The translations under genes and the position numbers were made by a program. Shown one piece after another: positions 41,326 through 51,046 of a DNA stretch of 64,000 bases (the stretch's first letter is position 1; every line of letters begins with the position of its first letter). The stretch spans positions 25,130 to 89,129 of IMG/VR virus record IMGVR_UViG_3300033153_009650. The stretch is one strand, 5' to 3'. The notes under the pieces were generated by a model, which ran no database searches, had not been told where the DNA came from, and saw only the letters and a list, made by a program, of their open reading frames with translations. Source of the stretch: a virus.

Positions 41326-42137
41326 CAGAAGAACATAAAAAGAAAATATCCTTAGCCCGTATTAATAAAAAACTCTCCGAGATTACTAAGGAAAAAATGT
41401 CATTATCAAAGTCAGGTAAAAGTAATCCTATGTATGGTAGAAAACATTCTGAAGAAACAAAAAAGAAAATATCTCTGTCGAGTTTAGGTAAAAAGTTTTC
41501 TATGGAAACAAGAAGAAAAATATCTTTGTCCAGTAAAGGACGTATTGGGTATAAACACTCTGAGAAAGCAAGGAAAGCAATGTCTATTGCCCGTATTGGT
41601 ATGAAGCTTTCAGAGGAAACAAAACAAAAAATGTCTGAACTACATAAGGGGCAAAAATCTTGGAATAAAGGCAAAAAGATGTCAAAAGAATTTAGGGCTG
41701 CAGTTTCTAAATCCAGGGTAGGAAAGAAACATTCTGGAGAGACAAAAAGAAAAATATCAATTGGCCAAAAGGGGAAGATAGTGTCAGAAGAAACCAAGAA
41801 GAAGCTGTCCGTTGCTAATTCTGGTATAAATCATTCTAATTGGAAAGGTGGAATATCCTGTGAGCCTTATTGTGATGTTTGGTTAGATAAAGAGTTTAAA
41901 GAATCTATCAAAGCAAGAGATAACTATAAATGCCAAAATCCTGATTGTTGGGGTAATTGCAATCACTTGTCTTTAGGAATTCATCATATTAATTATATTA
42001 AAAAAGATTGTCGCCCTAACAATTTGATAACTTTATGTCTTAGTTGTAATTTTAGAGCAAATTTTAACAGAGATTATTGGGAAGAATTTTATAGGGATGT
42101 TATATTATTAAAAAGGAAAAATTGTCAAGCTAATTAG
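41301..42137 (+). CDS. NUMOD3/HNH homing endonuclease
   Basis: 278 residues. The first 170 are about nine copies of a NUMOD3-like helix unit (SEETKKKISLSSLGKK, HSEKARKAMSIARIGMK and so on) that bind DNA. The C-terminal part is an HNH nuclease, SIKARDNYKCQNPDCWGNCN, GIHHINYIKKDCRPNNLITL, CLSC. A free-standing homing endonuclease, probably a selfish insertion in the sugar island. Its start overlaps the GT gene by 25 bases. Confidence 0.85.
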   Translation: MSKKSYKLTEEHKKKISLARINKKLSEITKEKMSLSKSGKSNPMYGRKHSEETKKKISLSSLGKKFSMETRRKISLSSKGRIGYKHSEKARKAMSIARIGMKLSEETKQKMSELHKGQKSWNKGKKMSKEFRAAVSKSRVGKKHSGETKRKISIGQKGKIVSEETKKKLSVANSGINHSNWKGGISCEPYCDVWLDKEFKESIKARDNYKCQNPDCWGNCNHLSLGIHHINYIKKDCRPNNLITLCLSCNFRANFNRDYWEEFYRDVILLKRKNCQAN

Positions 42138-42149
42138 GAGCAATAAAAC

Positions 42150-42878
42150 ATGGAAGTTCATAGGGAAGAAGAATTTATACTTGAGAAATTTAAACAAGGT
42201 TATTCCATGGCTCGTTATGGTGATGGAGAATTTAAAATAATGCGGGGCTCATCTATAACAAATATGCAGGTATATGATGTAGGATTAGAACAAGGACTTT
42301 TGAAGGTATTTGAAAAACCTTTAGAAAAATTACTTATAGGAATACCCGACCCTCTTTGCACAAGGTCCTATGTTGAAGGTTTTCATAAAAAATTCGACAA
42401 ATTTATTTTGGACAAGGCGGCGAAAGAAGAAAGTATTTTTGTTTCAGCCTTTTTCTCGCGCCCAAGTTTAGTCAATTTAGACTCTGAAGAATATTTTGAT
42501 AAGATAAAAAATATTTGGAAAGATAGAGAGGTCGTTCTTGTTAATTCCAAACCCGATCTTCCTAATCATTTTTTATTTAGAGATAGTATTTGTGAGTTTG
42601 TGGAAATCTCTCCGAGGAATTGTTTTTTGAATTATGAACAAATCTTGTATGCCTGTTATCAATTCTTTGGAGAAAATAAAATATTTATTCTTTCGGCGGG
42701 GCCGGTAGCTACTTGTCTTGCTTATGATATATGTCTTGAAGGAGAACAAGCTCTCGATATGGGAGCGATTGCTTTTGAATATAGTTTATTTAAGAAAGAA
42801 CCCCATCCGGAGAAGTGGAGTTATCAGGATGCATACAAAATAAAACGTGGATATTTACGGGGAATAAATGATGAGTGA
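42150..42878 (+). CDS. GT-D fold glycosyltransferase (DUF1792-type)
   Basis: 242 residues. SMARYGDGEFKIMRG is the RxGDGE motif of GT-D enzymes; ILSAGPVATCLAYDICLEGE and QALDMGAIAFEY complete the fold. The founding member DUF1792 transfers glucose in O-glycosylation of bacterial serine-rich adhesins. This suggests sugar transfer to a protein or glycan. Followed with 11-bp overlap by a methyltransferase. Confidence 0.78.
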   Translation: MEVHREEEFILEKFKQGYSMARYGDGEFKIMRGSSITNMQVYDVGLEQGLLKVFEKPLEKLLIGIPDPLCTRSYVEGFHKKFDKFILDKAAKEESIFVSAFFSRPSLVNLDSEEYFDKIKNIWKDREVVLVNSKPDLPNHFLFRDSICEFVEISPRNCFLNYEQILYACYQFFGENKIFILSAGPVATCLAYDICLEGEQALDMGAIAFEYSLFKKEPHPEKWSYQDAYKIKRGYLRGINDE

Positions 42879-43650
42879 AAAAGAATCAAAATTAGAAGAA
42901 TTAAAAACTGTCCAGAAACGGTTGAAAGAAGAAGTCAAAAAATTAGAGGGGAGTGAAAAGTGGAAAAGGCTGAAGGTATTGGAAAGTTCTATAAAATCGA
43001 AATTGAAAAAAATAGAAAGAGTAGAAAGGGAGAAGAAATTTCAAGGATTGAATGATATAAAAGTCAATATCATTCATACAAAAGAAGGATTACAACGAAG
43101 AGTAGAAGACGGTATTGTTATGAACGAAGGCAATTTTGTTCGGTTGTTGAATGCCTTTATGTACTTTACAGATTGTGCGAATAAGGATCTTCCTCTTTTA
43201 GATATTGGTACACGAGAAGGATGGTTTTTAGAGTTCTTGATAAAAGCAGGATATAAAGATGTCCAGGCCATAGAGATCTGTCAAGAGGGAGTTGATCAGG
43301 TAAAGGCTAAGGGGTTAAGATGCACAAAAATGGATGTGCAAAAAATGCCATTTCAAAATCTGTTTGGAACTATTACTGCGATTCATGTTTTGGAGCATTG
43401 TTCAAATCCACAAATTGCGGTTCATAATATCTATAACGCTTTGATGAGGGAAGGTATTCTCTATATTGAAATTCCATTAGAGTCAGATGCTAATCCTAAT
43501 AAATCAGCCCATTTTAGTAGCTTTCCAAGGAAGGAAATCTTGTTTAGTTTATTTGATGCCCGGTGGTCATTGTTGAAGAATGAAGTTGTTAATATGAATA
43601 ACACAGGAACTAAAAGAAATCTTCGAAGTGTTTTTAGAAAGGCTTACTAA
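42868..43650 (+). CDS. SAM methyltransferase with N-terminal coiled coil
   Basis: 260 residues. First 50 residues are a charged coiled coil. LPLLDIGTREGWFLEFLIKA is the SAM-binding motif, then AIEICQEGVDQ, ITAIHVLEHCSNPQIAVHNI and EGILYIEIPLES, a class I fold. Probably methylates a sugar or peptide within the island. Overlaps neighbours on both sides. Confidence 0.75.
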   Translation: MMSEKESKLEELKTVQKRLKEEVKKLEGSEKWKRLKVLESSIKSKLKKIERVEREKKFQGLNDIKVNIIHTKEGLQRRVEDGIVMNEGNFVRLLNAFMYFTDCANKDLPLLDIGTREGWFLEFLIKAGYKDVQAIEICQEGVDQVKAKGLRCTKMDVQKMPFQNLFGTITAIHVLEHCSNPQIAVHNIYNALMREGILYIEIPLESDANPNKSAHFSSFPRKEILFSLFDARWSLLKNEVVNMNNTGTKRNLRSVFRKAY

Positions 43651-44390
43651 TGAAAATTTGTTTACTTAAATTTAAAAGTGCTTCGGCTCGCATTACAAAT
43701 AGCATTATGGAAAATTCTTTAATGGATTTAGGGCATAAACTGGTTGAACATTCTAAAGCAGAGATTGTGATTGGGATAAGAAATTTCTTTGAAATAGATA
43801 AGAAGTATTCGGATAAGAAATACATTTTGTTACAAACAGAAGGATATAAAAATAAGGCCGCTCAGGTAGAATCCTTTTATTCTTTTGGCCCTGATGAGAT
43901 TTGGGGGTTTGATATTGAAAACGAAAGAGAAAAATATACTCCTCTTGGATATCATCCTTGTTTACTTTTTGAATCCTTTTTGCCAGAAGATGTCGATGTT
44001 GGGTTTATGGGTTGGCATAGAGGAAGGAGAGAGGCTTGGAGAAATAAGGTTAGAAATAAATGGGCCATTCTGAATTCTCATGAGGATAAACTCCGGGGCG
44101 AAAATATCTCGCGAGCAAGAATAAATTTGAACCTTCATTTCAGCGATGGAGTAACGATTACAGAATGGACTCGGACGGCTTACTTTCTTGCAAATGAACA
44201 GTTCTTTATTAGTGAAGAAGTTTATTGTCCGATTGTTGTGCCCCAATTTAACAGTATTGAATCTTATGATGGATTGGTTGATTTTTATTTGTCTCATCCA
44301 AAAGAAAGAAAGAAGAGAGCTCGGGAAATGACTAAGGAATATCGAACCAACTTTGACATGAGAAATATTTTGAAGGAGAGAGGATTGTAG
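43650..44390 (+). CDS. Glycosyltransferase-like protein
   Basis: 246 residues: ILLQTEGYKNKAAQVESFYS, FGPDEIWGFDIENEREKYTP, DVDVGFMGWHRGRREAWRNK, RARINLNLHFSDGVTITEWT, then a C-terminal helix with REMTKEYRTNFDM. The GWHRG and ARINLNLHF pieces resemble GT-B enzymes such as CgeB-like transferases, with no clear nucleotide motif. Position supports a sugar-transfer role. Confidence 0.55.
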   Translation: MKICLLKFKSASARITNSIMENSLMDLGHKLVEHSKAEIVIGIRNFFEIDKKYSDKKYILLQTEGYKNKAAQVESFYSFGPDEIWGFDIENEREKYTPLGYHPCLLFESFLPEDVDVGFMGWHRGRREAWRNKVRNKWAILNSHEDKLRGENISRARINLNLHFSDGVTITEWTRTAYFLANEQFFISEEVYCPIVVPQFNSIESYDGLVDFYLSHPKERKKRAREMTKEYRTNFDMRNILKERGL

Positions 44391-45358
44391 TGGAACTAAA
44401 TAGTACAGATAAGAAAGTTTTATATCACCTAAAAGATTTTGAAGATCTTTTGGAAGGGAAGTTTGTGTTTCCCATAACCTGTGAAATCGATCCTTCAAAT
44501 AGGTGCATGTTGTCCTGTTCCTTTTGTTTGTTTAAAGATAGGTTGAAAGATTGTCAGGTAGATTTGGATTGGGATGTTTATTGTAATTTAATACAAGAAC
44601 TCAAACGGGGAGGGACTAAGTCTGTCACTTTTACTGGGGGCGGAGAACCTCTTTTGAATCCTCGTTTTAATGATATGGTAAAGCTTGCCTGTGATATGGG
44701 ATTTCAAATTGGTTTAATTACTAATGGAGTCTTGTTAGATCGAGTTAATTGTTTAGATTCTTTTTATTTTATAAGGATATCTTTGGATGCGGCAACGGCA
44801 GAAACTTATAAAAAGATAAAAGGGAAACCAATGTTTTATGAAGTTTTAGCTAATGTTGACAGGGCTGTTATTAGGACGAAGGGTTCTGATAAGACAGTTA
44901 TTGGTTTATCGTTTGTAGTTTGTGAACAGAATAAAAAAGAGGTTGAAAAGATGCCTCAATTAGCAAAGGATTTTGGAGTTAATTATTTACAGATTAAACC
45001 AGCTTGGATAGATGGAGATATTTTCAATGGTTACGAAGATGTTTTAGGACAAGAGAATGTAATTTTAATGAGGAGGCAGAAAGCAAGAGATCATTCTTCT
45101 TGTCAAATTGCAGGATATGTTGGAATAGTTAATGCTGATGGGAGCGTTTATTTTTGTTGTCAACATCGAGGGAATCCTTATTTTCAGTTGGGCTTTTTAC
45201 AAGATGCTCCGTTTTTGGATTTGTGGAAGAAAAGAAAAAATCTTCAACCGGATATAACAAAATGTCCAATGTGCCGTTATACAAATTACCTTCATGCTTA
45301 TAGAAGGGTGACGGGAACGGAAGAGTTTTCGTTTTTTGAACACAAGAATTTTTTGTAG
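44390..45358 (+). CDS. Radical SAM/SPASM enzyme
   Basis: 322 residues from a GTG overlapping the previous TAG. CMLSCSFC is the CxxxCxxC cluster motif, VTFTGGGEPLLNP the GGEP motif; the C-terminus has CQIAGYVG, FCCQHRG and CPMCRY, auxiliary-cluster cysteines of SPASM type. Such enzymes epimerise, dehydrogenate or modify sugars and peptides. Its substrate here may be the island's sugar. A second, different radical SAM enzyme is at 8852. Confidence 0.82.
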   Translation: MELNSTDKKVLYHLKDFEDLLEGKFVFPITCEIDPSNRCMLSCSFCLFKDRLKDCQVDLDWDVYCNLIQELKRGGTKSVTFTGGGEPLLNPRFNDMVKLACDMGFQIGLITNGVLLDRVNCLDSFYFIRISLDAATAETYKKIKGKPMFYEVLANVDRAVIRTKGSDKTVIGLSFVVCEQNKKEVEKMPQLAKDFGVNYLQIKPAWIDGDIFNGYEDVLGQENVILMRRQKARDHSSCQIAGYVGIVNADGSVYFCCQHRGNPYFQLGFLQDAPFLDLWKKRKNLQPDITKCPMCRYTNYLHAYRRVTGTEEFSFFEHKNFL

Positions 45359-45370
45359 GAGAGAATAACC

Positions 45371-46387
45371 ATGGAAATATTCAAAGACAAAATAGTTTTA
45401 GTTACAGGCGGGACAGGTTCCCTTGGCAAGGTACTCGTGAAACGTGTATTGTCTGGAGAAGAAGGAATGCCTAAAAAGGTTGTCGTCTTTTCGAGAGACG
45501 AGGCAAAACAACATTATATGAGAACAGAATACTATCATGATATAGCGCCTGCCTCTGACCGGCTTGAATTTGTAATTGGAGACATTCGTAATTATGCCAG
45601 TGTTTGTTCTGTCATAAAAAATGTCGACATCATTATTAATACAGCAGCATTGAAACAAGTTCCTGTCTGTGAATATTTTCCAGAGCAGGCGGTATTAACT
45701 AATTGTATGGGAGTTCAAAATATAATTCGAGCTATTAATGAAAATGACTATCCAGTTGAGACGGTTATTATTATTAGTACAGATAAAGCATGTAAGCCCG
45801 TGAATGTTATGGGTATGACAAAAGCAATTCAAGAGCGCATGGCTATTGTGGCAAACATCGCAAATCCTGGTACTCGTTTTATCTGTGTTAGGTATGGGAA
45901 TATTATATCCAAACTTTCTGTTGGTTCTGTAATTCCTATTTTTCAACAACAAATCAAAGAAAGGGGGCCTGTTACTGTTACATCTTTAGAAATGACTCGT
46001 TTCATGTTTACTATGGATCAAGCGGTTGATATTGTATATGCCGCTATAAGAGAGGGCTTATCTGGAGAGGTTTATATTCCTATACTTATTTCATTTAAAA
46101 TGATTGATGTTGCCAGGGCAATGATTGACTCGAAGGAATGTGAGATTAAAATAACTGGGATACGGCCCGGAGAAAAAGTTCATGAGATTATAATTTCTGA
46201 AGATGAGTATATACGGGTTTTGAAAAGAGGAGATTATTATGTAATCGCTCCAATGTTGCCAGAACTTTCCAATACTGATAATGAGGAGAAAAACATTCTA
46301 ACGGGAGAGTATAATTCTGCTAATGTTCTTATTGACTTTCAGGAAACGAAAGACTTGTTAAAGAAATATAATCTTTTACCTGAGTGA
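45371..46387 (+). CDS. UDP-sugar 4,6-dehydratase (PseB/CapD-like)
   Basis: 338 residues. VLVTGGTGSLGKVLVKRVLS (NAD-binding GxxGxxG, residues 13-19), FVIGDIRNY, NTAALKQVPVCEYFPEQAV, ISTDKACKPVNVMGMTKAIQ and IRPGEKVHE. The MxxxK triad corresponds to that of PseB/FlaA1 enzymes. It makes the 4-keto-6-deoxy intermediate from UDP-GlcNAc-like sugars. No matching aminotransferase is seen, so the host or a neighbour would supply later steps. Confidence 0.88.
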   Translation: MEIFKDKIVLVTGGTGSLGKVLVKRVLSGEEGMPKKVVVFSRDEAKQHYMRTEYYHDIAPASDRLEFVIGDIRNYASVCSVIKNVDIIINTAALKQVPVCEYFPEQAVLTNCMGVQNIIRAINENDYPVETVIIISTDKACKPVNVMGMTKAIQERMAIVANIANPGTRFICVRYGNIISKLSVGSVIPIFQQQIKERGPVTVTSLEMTRFMFTMDQAVDIVYAAIREGLSGEVYIPILISFKMIDVARAMIDSKECEIKITGIRPGEKVHEIIISEDEYIRVLKRGDYYVIAPMLPELSNTDNEEKNILTGEYNSANVLIDFQETKDLLKKYNLLPE

Positions 46388-46399
46388 GAGAGGCTTGTA

Positions 46400-46996
46400 A
46401 TGAAGAATTTGGTGATAGCTCCGCATGTTGATGATGAAGTTTTAGGTTGTGGAGGTATTTTGAATAAAGACTTTCATGTTGTCTTTTGCGGAATGCAAGA
46501 ATATCATATTCTGCCTGCCGTAGAAAGATATGAGGAGCTAAAATCTGTAGCTGATTATTTAGGATTTACTTGGCGTATGTTGACTATTGATAAAGTGAAT
46601 TATTATAGGAAACAGAATTATATAGATCTTCTTCAAGATATAATCAATGAGGGAAGACCGGACAAGATTTTTATTCCTTATCCTTCTTACAACCAGGATC
46701 ATCAAGCTATTTATAAGGCTTGTATGATAGCTCTTAGACCCCATGATAAAAATCATTTTGTAAAGAAAGTTCTTATGTGCGAATCGACTGATTGTAATTG
46801 GGGTTGCGCTCCTTATGAAATAAACCATCTTGTTAAGATTGATATAAATCGAAAACTTAAAGCTTACTATTTATATGGTTCCCAGGTAAGGAGACATCGT
46901 TCTCCAGATTATATAGAAGCAATAGCGGTTACAAGGGGGCAAATGATGGGAGAATCATATGCAGAGGGGTATATCATAAAACGATGGATAGAATAG
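46400..46996 (+). CDS. LmbE/PIG-L family deacetylase
   Basis: 198 residues. [13 protein letters not shown] (PHxDDE, residues 8-13) is the zinc-binding motif; [20 protein letters not shown] carries the second His. Members remove N-acetyl groups from GlcNAc-type sugars. With the following LpxD-like acyltransferase this suggests deacetylation followed by acylation with another group. Confidence 0.85.
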   Translation: MKNLVIAPHVDDEVLGCGGILNKDFHVVFCGMQEYHILPAVERYEELKSVADYLGFTWRMLTIDKVNYYRKQNYIDLLQDIINEGRPDKIFIPYPSYNQDHQAIYKACMIALRPHDKNHFVKKVLMCESTDCNWGCAPYEINHLVKIDINRKLKAYYLYGSQVRRHRSPDYIEAIAVTRGQMMGESYAEGYIIKRWIE

Positions 46997-47853
46997 AACT
47001 TGGCGATATTTGCCAATTAATAAAGGGTCCTTATTCTGTGACTAATCCGGGGGCAGGGATATCAATCGAGAAATTTTCTCCGCTGGATGAAGCCACAAAC
47101 AATTCGCTTTCGTTTTGTGACGACCCAAGGGTGGGAAATTTTGCCCGCGCTCCTTTGGATATATTAGATAATGGGTATAGAGTAAAACCAAGTGATCAAG
47201 ATAAAGAGATAATATGGAAAAGGGTTAGAGAATCGGAAGCAGGAGTAATAATTTTACCAGATTATATGATGGGAAGCGTGTTTTATAAAGAAAAAACTTT
47301 TATCTTTGTGGAAAATCCACGGGTAGCTTTTATGAATGTTGTTAAACATTATTATCCTGGGAGGAATGATGGTATTCATCCAACTGCTGTCATTATGGAC
47401 TGTGTTGTTATAGGAAAGAGAGTAATGGTTGGACCTTATACTATTGTGGGTACTATCAGCGTTGCAAATCGCAGAGACAACAAAGGAAGATTGATTAATT
47501 TTCCACAGATAGGAAGAGTGATTATTGAAGATAATGTTGAAATTCATTCTCATGTTTGCATAGATCGTGGGGCTTTAGGGGACACAATTATTGGAGAAGG
47601 AACCAAAATAGATAATCTTGTTCATATTGCCCATAATGTAAAAATCGGGAAGCATTGTTTTATTGTTGCTAATGTTATGCTTGGAGGTTCATGTTCCATT
47701 GGAGACTACAGTTGGATTGCTCCTTCTGTTTCTATTCTAAATGGAATTAAGATAGGAAAGAATTGTACGATAGGAATGGGCTCTGTGGTAATGCACGATA
47801 TTCCTGATAACTCAGTTGCATATGGGGTTCCAGCAAAGGTAAAGAACCATTGA
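46984..47853 (+). CDS. LpxD-like left-handed beta-helix N-acyltransferase
   Basis: 289 residues. N-terminal 110 residues resemble the uridine-binding domain of LpxD. Then hexapeptide repeats: [60 protein letters not shown] with the catalytic-type His. The end has [10 protein letters not shown]. It would transfer an acyl group to an amino sugar. The ATG lies inside the end of the deacetylase gene. Confidence 0.8.
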   Translation: MDRIELGDICQLIKGPYSVTNPGAGISIEKFSPLDEATNNSLSFCDDPRVGNFARAPLDILDNGYRVKPSDQDKEIIWKRVRESEAGVIILPDYMMGSVFYKEKTFIFVENPRVAFMNVVKHYYPGRNDGIHPTAVIMDCVVIGKRVMVGPYTIVGTISVANRRDNKGRLINFPQIGRVIIEDNVEIHSHVCIDRGALGDTIIGEGTKIDNLVHIAHNVKIGKHCFIVANVMLGGSCSIGDYSWIAPSVSILNGIKIGKNCTIGMGSVVMHDIPDNSVAYGVPAKVKNH

Positions 47854-49484
47854 AAACAATTATTAGCTTAGAATACGAGCATATGAATTGGAGTTGGGGT
47901 AATATCTGTCAAGCTCTTTTGAAAGAATTAAGATCGGATTTTAAAATTGTATCAGTGGATTACAAATTATGGAGAAAGAGAAATATGAAAGCCGAAGAAA
48001 TAAAAGCTGATGGAGATTTCTACTTCCTAAGTCAGAATGTTGCGCAGCTTCAAGACCTAAAAGATTATAGAAAAGTCATATGTCGTTTAGGAGGCAACCT
48101 TTCTTTTGAAGATCAATCTCCAATTCGAGTTGAAAAGTATTTAAGGCGGATATCTAAGTGCTTTGCTGTTATTGCCACTAATGAAAAGCTGGCAGGAATA
48201 GCAAGACAGGTTCATAAAAAAGTTCATCTAATTCCTAATGGACTAAATCTGGAGGAATGGAAATTTAAAGAAAGAAAAGTTGAGGAATCTGTTTTAAAGG
48301 TGGGGTTTGTGGGTAATGTTCAGACCTTACAAAAAAGCAAATATAAAGGATATGGAATTATACAAAAGGCTTGTTCCGTTTTAGGTTATCCTTTGTATAC
48401 AGCTCTCTATAAGGATAATCAGATTCCTTATAAACAAATGCAGGAAAAGTTTTATGATAAGATCGATGTTCTTGTTTTATTAACAGACGGAGAAGGATGT
48501 AGTAACGCTGTTATGGAAGCTCTTGCTTGTGGGATACCTGTTATAACAACAAAGGAAGCAGGATACCATGGAGAGAAGATGGTGCATAGGGAGAACGTTT
48601 TGTTTTGCAGAAAGTTTAAAAAGTTTCTTATATCCCAATTAGAAGAATTAAAAAATGATAAGATTCTTTTTAAGAAGATTTCTTTGGGAGGGCGTAAGTT
48701 TGCTGAAGAACATCATGATATAAAAGTAATTGCTAAAGAGTATCGAAAAATATTTTTAGAATGTTCTGAACAATCTCCTGTTGCTTTGAAGCAACTTTTG
48801 AGCAAGATGAAAGCAGCTAAATCCAGACGGAGTGGTGTTCCTGAAGATGTTACTGTTATGTGTGTTTTAAAATCCGGAGGTATTTTTACAAAAGAGTGGG
48901 TATTGAAATTAAAGAATACGCTTGAGCGAAATGTAACTACTTCTTTTGATTTTGTTTGTCTTACTGATTTTGATAATGTTGATGGCTGTAGAACAATAAA
49001 GTTGAAAGACGATTTGCCAGGTTGGTGGTCTAAAATAGAACTTTTTAGGGAGGGGTTAGTTGATACGAAAAATATAATTTACTTTGATCTTGATACTATC
49101 ATTCTCAGAAATATTGATGATTTATTTTTAATCCCTCTTAATTTTGTTGCCTTACAACCTTGGAATATTACGAGTAGAATAAATCGCCACCTTGCATCTG
49201 GTATAATGGGCTGGAGAAATGGAGATTATTCTTTTATTTATGATAAGTTTATATTTCAGGAGATAGAAGAACAATCTTTTAGTGGAGATCAAGAATATAT
49301 TTCAAGAGCACTATCTCAAGAGAATAAAACTTATCAACCTCTTCAAAAATTAATCCAGGGTATTTTCTCTTACAAAAGAGATTGTCGGCAAAAGTTACCT
49401 GGAGGAGCAAGAATTGTTTGCTTTCATGGAAATCCGTCATTGGACAGAGTCAGAAGGAAGTGGGTAAAAAGACATTGGAGATAA
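47850..49484 (+). CDS. Two-domain glycosyltransferase, GT4 plus GT8-like
   Basis: 544 residues from a TTG that overlaps the previous stop. Residues 1-300 are [53 protein letters not shown]. Residues about 330-540 have [20 protein letters not shown] (DxD of GT-A) and [13 protein letters not shown], like GT8. Probably adds two sugars to a carrier or protein. Confidence 0.78.
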   Translation: MKTIISLEYEHMNWSWGNICQALLKELRSDFKIVSVDYKLWRKRNMKAEEIKADGDFYFLSQNVAQLQDLKDYRKVICRLGGNLSFEDQSPIRVEKYLRRISKCFAVIATNEKLAGIARQVHKKVHLIPNGLNLEEWKFKERKVEESVLKVGFVGNVQTLQKSKYKGYGIIQKACSVLGYPLYTALYKDNQIPYKQMQEKFYDKIDVLVLLTDGEGCSNAVMEALACGIPVITTKEAGYHGEKMVHRENVLFCRKFKKFLISQLEELKNDKILFKKISLGGRKFAEEHHDIKVIAKEYRKIFLECSEQSPVALKQLLSKMKAAKSRRSGVPEDVTVMCVLKSGGIFTKEWVLKLKNTLERNVTTSFDFVCLTDFDNVDGCRTIKLKDDLPGWWSKIELFREGLVDTKNIIYFDLDTIILRNIDDLFLIPLNFVALQPWNITSRINRHLASGIMGWRNGDYSFIYDKFIFQEIEEQSFSGDQEYISRALSQENKTYQPLQKLIQGIFSYKRDCRQKLPGGARIVCFHGNPSLDRVRRKWVKRHWR

Positions 49485-49485
49485 T

Positions 49486-50244
49486 ATGAAAATTTTTAAT
49501 CCGATATTGATTACTGGCGCGGCACGATCCGGAACTTCCCTGGTTGCTGGTATTGTGAATATGAGTGGGGCATGGGGAGGAGATTTAGCTGGTCCGACAA
49601 GATTTAACAGAAGAGGAATGTTTGAAAATACACAAATCAGAAACGATCTTGTTAAGCCTTTTTTGAAAGATGCAGGCTGTGATCCAATGGGGCAAAAGCC
49701 TCTTCCAAGAATACGAAGACAACTCCAAGGTAATGATGCAATTCTTATAGGCTTTGGTAATGGCGATCGTTTTGTATCTGTCAATACTCATTTAGCTGCT
49801 ATATGGATGCATAACCTTGAAGAAATCTTGAAAAGTCAAGGATATAATGGGCAAAGGTTTTTTTACAAGGGGGCAAAAATGTGTTTGATGTGGCCTTTGT
49901 GGCATCTTCTTTTTCCTGAAGCTAAGTGGATAATTGTTAGAAGGGATGTTGAAGATATTGTCAGATCTTGTTTAAGAACTTCTTTTATGAGAGCTTTTCA
50001 AACGCGTTCTGGTTGGCTTAATTGGGTTTCTGTTCATGAAAGAAGGTTTGAAGAAATGTATGAACAGAAATTAGATATAAGGGAGGTATGGCCACAACGT
50101 ATGATGAATGGAGATTTTTCTGAAATGCAAAATGTGATTAACAGTCTTGATTTAGAATGGGATCTTGAAAAAGCAAAAGCCTTTGTAGATCCTAATCTTT
50201 GGAATAGGGGCAAACGAGATGGTAGTAAGAGTAGTAAAGAATAA
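49486..50244 (+). CDS. Sulfotransferase family protein
   Basis: 252 residues. ITGAARSGTSLVAGIVNMSG contains the 5'-phosphosulfate loop (GAARSGTS, 11-18); WIIVRRDVEDIVRSCLRTSF is the 3'-phosphate-binding region. Uses PAPS to sulfate a sugar or protein. Last gene of the island, directly before a head-completion gene. Confidence 0.78.
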   Translation: MKIFNPILITGAARSGTSLVAGIVNMSGAWGGDLAGPTRFNRRGMFENTQIRNDLVKPFLKDAGCDPMGQKPLPRIRRQLQGNDAILIGFGNGDRFVSVNTHLAAIWMHNLEEILKSQGYNGQRFFYKGAKMCLMWPLWHLLFPEAKWIIVRRDVEDIVRSCLRTSFMRAFQTRSGWLNWVSVHERRFEEMYEQKLDIREVWPQRMMNGDFSEMQNVINSLDLEWDLEKAKAFVDPNLWNRGKRDGSKSSKE

Positions 50245-50258
50245 TATAGGAGAATAAA

Positions 50259-50624
50259 ATGTCTACGCGTGTAACAAGCGATGAGGTTAAGGAGATTATT
50301 GATACTGATATTTCTGACATATCAACTTTTATAACAGCCGCTAATTTAATTGTTACTGATAAGTTAGGTTCGGCAGGTTTGAGTTCTGCCTTGATGAAAG
50401 AAATAGAACGATGGCTCTCGGCCCACTTCGTCGCTATCAGAGATCAGATGCCACAATCAGAAAAGACAGGAGAGAGTTCAATTAAATATCAAGGTAAAAC
50501 AGATATGGGGCTTGATTTTACTTCTTATGGCCAACAGGTCAAACTTCTGGATACTTCAGGGATATTGGTGGCTCTTGGTAAAAGAGCAGCGGAGTTTATT
50601 GCTCTTGATTTAGATTTAGACTAA
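50259..50624 (+). CDS. Head completion / head-tail connector protein
   Basis: 121 residues. VTSDEVKEIIDTDISDISTF, ITAANLIVTDKLGSAGLSSA, LMKEIERWLSAHFVAIRDQM, MGLDFTSYGQQVKLLDTSGI. This pattern is typical of connector proteins that follow the capsid genes, here displaced by the island. Confidence 0.7.
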   Translation: MSTRVTSDEVKEIIDTDISDISTFITAANLIVTDKLGSAGLSSALMKEIERWLSAHFVAIRDQMPQSEKTGESSIKYQGKTDMGLDFTSYGQQVKLLDTSGILVALGKRAAEFIALDLDLD

Positions 50625-50644
50625 AAAAAAGGAGGGGGATGAAA

Positions 50645-51028
50645 ATGAAAAAATTGTTAAGGATAGGACTTGCGGCTTTTGTGCTATTTGCTTTTCTTTC
50701 AATAGCACAGGCGGCTGATTATGTGACCGCCACAATTAGTAGCGCTCCGCCTGCGGCAGGAACCTGGACTGATGGTATTGCTCCTGCTCTTAAAGCAAGA
50801 GGGGGATTTTTAAGCATTACTATTTCTGGTACTTGGGTAGCAACCGTTACTCTCCAATGTTCGACCGATGCGGGTGTAACATATAGTGACGTTGATTATA
50901 CTTGGACCTCGAATATTCGAAGAGCTTTAGTTGATCCAGAAGCAGGAGTAAGATACCGAATTGGAGTTAAGAATGGGGATTATACTTCTGGTTCTGTTAT
51001 TGTTCGATTAGGTCGAATGAAAAAGTAA
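50645..51028 (+). CDS. Secreted Ig-like small protein with signal peptide
   Basis: 127 residues from the second ATG, nine bases after GGAGG. MKKLLRIGLAAFVLFAFLSI then AQA is a Sec signal with an AxA cleavage site. The mature part is beta-rich: LSITISGTWVATVTLQCSTD, GVRYRIGVKNGDYTSGSVIV. It resembles beta-sandwich attachment proteins. Signal peptides on virion proteins are unusual; it may be an exported surface protein. Confidence 0.6.
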   Translation: MKKLLRIGLAAFVLFAFLSIAQAADYVTATISSAPPAAGTWTDGIAPALKARGGFLSITISGTWVATVTLQCSTDAGVTYSDVDYTWTSNIRRALVDPEAGVRYRIGVKNGDYTSGSVIVRLGRMKK

Positions 51029-51046
51029 GGAAAGGAGGTGGAGAAA

